Positions 14,289 to 16,787 of a DNA stretch of 16,787 bases are shown piece after piece (position 1 is the first letter of the stretch; every line of letters starts with the position of its first letter). The DNA comes from Pigoraptor vietnamica (Eukaryota; Opisthokonta; Filasterea). Position numbers and translations under genes: made by a program. The DNA lies in NCBI GenBank assembly GCA_943704525.1, contig CALSCQ010000326.1:1-16787 (forward strand), written 5' to 3'. The notes under the pieces were generated by a model. It did not search any database. It was not told the origin of the DNA and worked only from the letters and a program-made list of their open reading frames with translations.

Positions 14289-16705
14289 TCATTGCGCTTG
14301 AGGCGATGCAGCACCCCCCTTCGGCACGCACGTGCGCGCGATGAGCCTGTCGAGGTCCGCCTTCCGAAACGGCTTGGCGATGAACCCGTCCATCCCCGCG
14401 CCCCAGCACAGGTCCTCCACGTTGGCGTCGGTGGACGCCGTCAGCGCAAAAATGGGTACGCGGCGCAGTCCCCGCTCCTCTTCAAGCGCGCGAATCATGC
14501 GAGTGGCCTCAATACCGCCGACGACCGGCATCTGCAGGTCCATTAGCACCAGCCCGAAGCGGGAGGGTTCCGCGGCGTACAGGTCAAACCCGTACTGGCC
14601 ATTCTCCGCAGACACGGCCGTGGCGCCCGATACCGTCACGATGCGCACAACAATCGCCCTATTCACGGCGTTGTCCTCTACAACAAGGACGTCGCGCCTC
14701 TTCACTTCCCCCGTCGCACTCGCGCAATGCAGCAGCGTTGCGTTTGCGCTCGTCCATTCGATGGCGCTCGGCAACGCTTCTGCGTGATCCGGCGCATCCT
14801 GAAGGCTCACTTCGATAGCCCCGTCCGCGGTAGAGCTCGTCACGGGTGGGCGCACACAGACGCTGTCCTCGCTGCAACGCAGGCTGCGCGCGTCGTTCGG
14901 AGATACCAGCGACGTGGACGAGAGTCTGTCGCGACGCACGATTGCGAGGCGGAGCTTCTCTCGCGTGACGGGGAGGCGTTGAAAGTGGCCGTGTGTGCGT
15001 GCCGAAAAGATGACGGGCCACACGCCCTCTGGAAGCGAGAGTTCGTCCCCACTGCATCCGCTGCAGCACGAAGGGACAGCTGTGAGTGCATGAAGTGCGA
15101 GTACGATTTTGGTGGGGCCCATGACAGCGTTTACGAGTGCGAACAAATCTCTGCTCAACACGCAGTCACAATCGTGCACCCACCCTGCCAGAATCCACGC
15201 GTCCCACTCGATCGCAACGATGGCCCGTGTCGGCGCGCGCTCGCACGCCTGCGACAGCGAGGCGACCGAACTGACCTCGTGACCCTCGAACGGAAGGCCC
15301 ATAAGGTGCGCGCACGTGCCGACCGTATCGAGAAATGGCGTCCGACCAACCGCCACGACGCACCCCGCGACGGCAACGGAGACTCGTGACGTCAGACACA
15401 TGGCCGATTGCAGCACTGACTCTCGTTCGGGCGTGTGTGGCGTCGCTATTCTCGACGAGGTCGGCGGCGTGACGGAGGCGGGCGTTGCGGAGGCATGGGA
15501 CACGCGGGGCGCGCGAGGGACTGGCTGCGCGTCTATCGAGGTCAACGGGAGAACGCACCAAAAGACCGAGCCCTTTCCCACGGCAGATCGCACGCCGATT
15601 TCGCCGCCCATCAGTCGCATCAAGTGCGCCGATATCGAGAGACTGCGAAATGCGCGTGCAGTGTCGTCAGAGGGGAAGCGGGATGGAAGGCACGAGAGAG
15701 GAAGGCTCAGATTCGCTAGCAACGCAGTCGGCAGACACAAACGTCAGGCCCATTGTACGCGCACACTCACCCGAGGCCTGTTCCCTGGTACTTCTTGGTC
15801 AGCGAGAGGTCGCCCTGCTGGAATCGCGAGAACACCTTCGCGAGTTCGGTCGCCGGTATGCCGATCCCCGTGTCGTGCACTTCGACGAGCACAAAGCGGC
15901 CCCCCTTGTAACAGGGTGCGCCGAGTAACTCCGGGGGAACGAGGCTGCGCGCCCCATCCACCGGGACGTGCGACGCTTCCGCGACCGCATCGCCCTCCTT
16001 AAGCGCAACGAGACACCCCGCCCACTCTTGCGACTGAACACGCTCGGCGTGGCGCACGCAACCCCCGCACGTCACGTGATCCGCGTCGCGGCGTTCCACG
16101 ACCGACGCGCAGACGGTGATGGAGCCCGAATCGGAGAACTTTATCGCATTTGAGATGAGGTTGGAGAGCACCTGCGTGCAGGAAGGCGCCGTCGCATCAA
16201 CACACTACCCGGCAGGCAATTGCGGAACAAAATGCCCCGGCTGCAGGTGCTGCGCTTTTACCCACCTGCGTGAAGCGAGAGGGATCCGCGCACGTGACAA
16301 AGGCGCTCTTGTCTTGCTGGCAACATCGCACCGGGGATGGTCCGCACGGGCGCCCGCTGCCTTTACACGCGCAACACACGTGGAAGCTGATGTCCAGCGA
16401 CTTGAGCGCGGCCGAGTCTGTGATGCGCGAATGTGCATTTGTCACACGAATGGCATGGCATGCACACGGGCACACTAGTTTCGCAATTAAATCACAAAGA
16501 CACACTCGGCGGGCTCACCAAAGTGGAGCGACACGGCGTCCTCCACGCGCTCGATGACGTCAAAGGGGACGCTTGCCACCGTCATTTCGTTCGCGTCGAG
16601 CTTTGAAAAGTCCAAAATATCGTTGAGAATGAGCATGAGCGACTCGCCGCACTTGCGAATGGTCGCAAGGCCGTCCAGCGGCGCGCCAGCATCGTCCTCC
16701 ATGAT
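14289..16705 (-). CDS. Hybrid histidine kinase, 3' part: HisKA (end), HATPase_c, pseudo-receiver, receiver (676 aa visible)
   Basis: This is a phosphorelay sensor kinase that autophosphorylates a His and passes phosphate to its receiver Asp. Five exons (descending): 16705-16519, 16417-16380, 16316-16266, 16171-15771, 15642-14289 (stop TGA 14289-14291), in frame throughout. The first exon is the second HisKA helix ([25 protein letters not shown]); the H-box lies beyond the right edge. HATPase motifs are the N box [11 protein letters not shown]1 [10 protein letters not shown] box FSRFQQGD and G2 GTGLG, the last split by an intron and followed by [19 protein letters not shown]-terminal receiver has the acidic pair in VVEDN, acceptor Asp in LVLMDLQMP (codon 14538-14540), Thr in FALTAS and Lys in IAKPF, so it looks functional. 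Between them, about 200 residues look like a degenerate receiver. An insert of about 60 residues sits between N box and G1. The sensory N-terminus is not visible. Confidence 0.93.
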
Positions 16706-16787
16706 CTGTGTTGCGCGCGTGTTGGCATGTGTTGGTGCGCGCGCGTGTGTGTGTGTGTGCGTGTGTGCGTGTGTATGTGTGGGGGGG
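16706..16787 (-). other. Partial histidine-kinase intron with (GT)n-rich sequence running off the window
   Basis: The acceptor ...CGCAACACAG on the minus strand ends at 16706. To the right the plus strand is GT-rich (about 16739-16780) and finishes in seven G. The sense strand is therefore CA-rich, the opposite polarity to the two long repeats in the other minus-strand genes. The upstream exon with the catalytic His is not in the window. Confidence 0.75.

Noticed and set aside
14727-15389. 220-residue plus-strand frame and other plus-strand frames at 14292-16002
   Set aside because: They are antisense to the last histidine-kinase exon, and none shows a recognisable motif.

Overview
The window is a GC-rich, intron-rich nuclear segment of a eukaryote, almost certainly a flagellated unicellular one. 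Spliceosomal introns of about 60-490 bp with GT-AG ends (donors often GTGCGT, GTGAGT or GTGGGT) interrupt every gene. One gene is an axonemal dynein light chain, which implies a motile cilium. The mix of a natriuretic-receptor-like ectodomain on a TKL kinase, EGF/TSP1/PLAT extracellular domains and a hybrid histidine kinase suggests a free-living protist, for example of choanoflagellate, apusomonad or similar type. The sequence alone does not settle the lineage, and I do not assign a species.

Layout. (1) 77-1136, + strand: the last four visible exons of the p28 inner-arm dynein light chain (DNALI1), 5' part missing. (2) 1137-1586: short convergent intergenic spacer. (3) 1587-6329, - strand: a complete 15-exon gene for a 935-residue single-pass receptor kinase with signal peptide, ANF/periplasmic-binding-like ectodomain, one EGF module, a membrane helix and a TKL-type kinase. 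The kinase has a non-RD (HCD) catalytic loop, and one GC-AG intron falls in its glycine-loop codon. (4) 6330-6895: spacer with a (GT)17 tract, upstream of the receptor gene and downstream of the next gene. (5) 6896-13666, - strand: a 9-exon gene for a secreted mosaic protein of about 1788 residues. It has a signal peptide, five calcium-binding EGF modules, a coiled-coil/EF-hand region, a cationic helical segment, an unrecognised domain, CxxC-rich furin-like repeats, a mucin-like linker and two TSP1-PLAT-like pairs. (6) 13667-14288: promoter region with a TATA box and a palindromic CACGTG site. (7) 14289-16705, - strand: the 3' part of a hybrid histidine kinase (end of HisKA, HATPase, apparent pseudo-receiver, functional receiver), 5' part beyond the window.

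Exon structures were worked out by hand. For each gene I required reading-frame continuity across every splice and agreement with family motifs on both sides. The three minus-strand genes cover a sensor/receptor kinase, an adhesive or extracellular-matrix-like protein and a phosphorelay kinase. All could act in sensing or contacting the environment, but nothing here shows that they work in one pathway. Very long (CA)n/(TG)n tracts, one joined to (CG)8, lie inside introns and generate many spurious His-Thr or Cys-Val reading frames.
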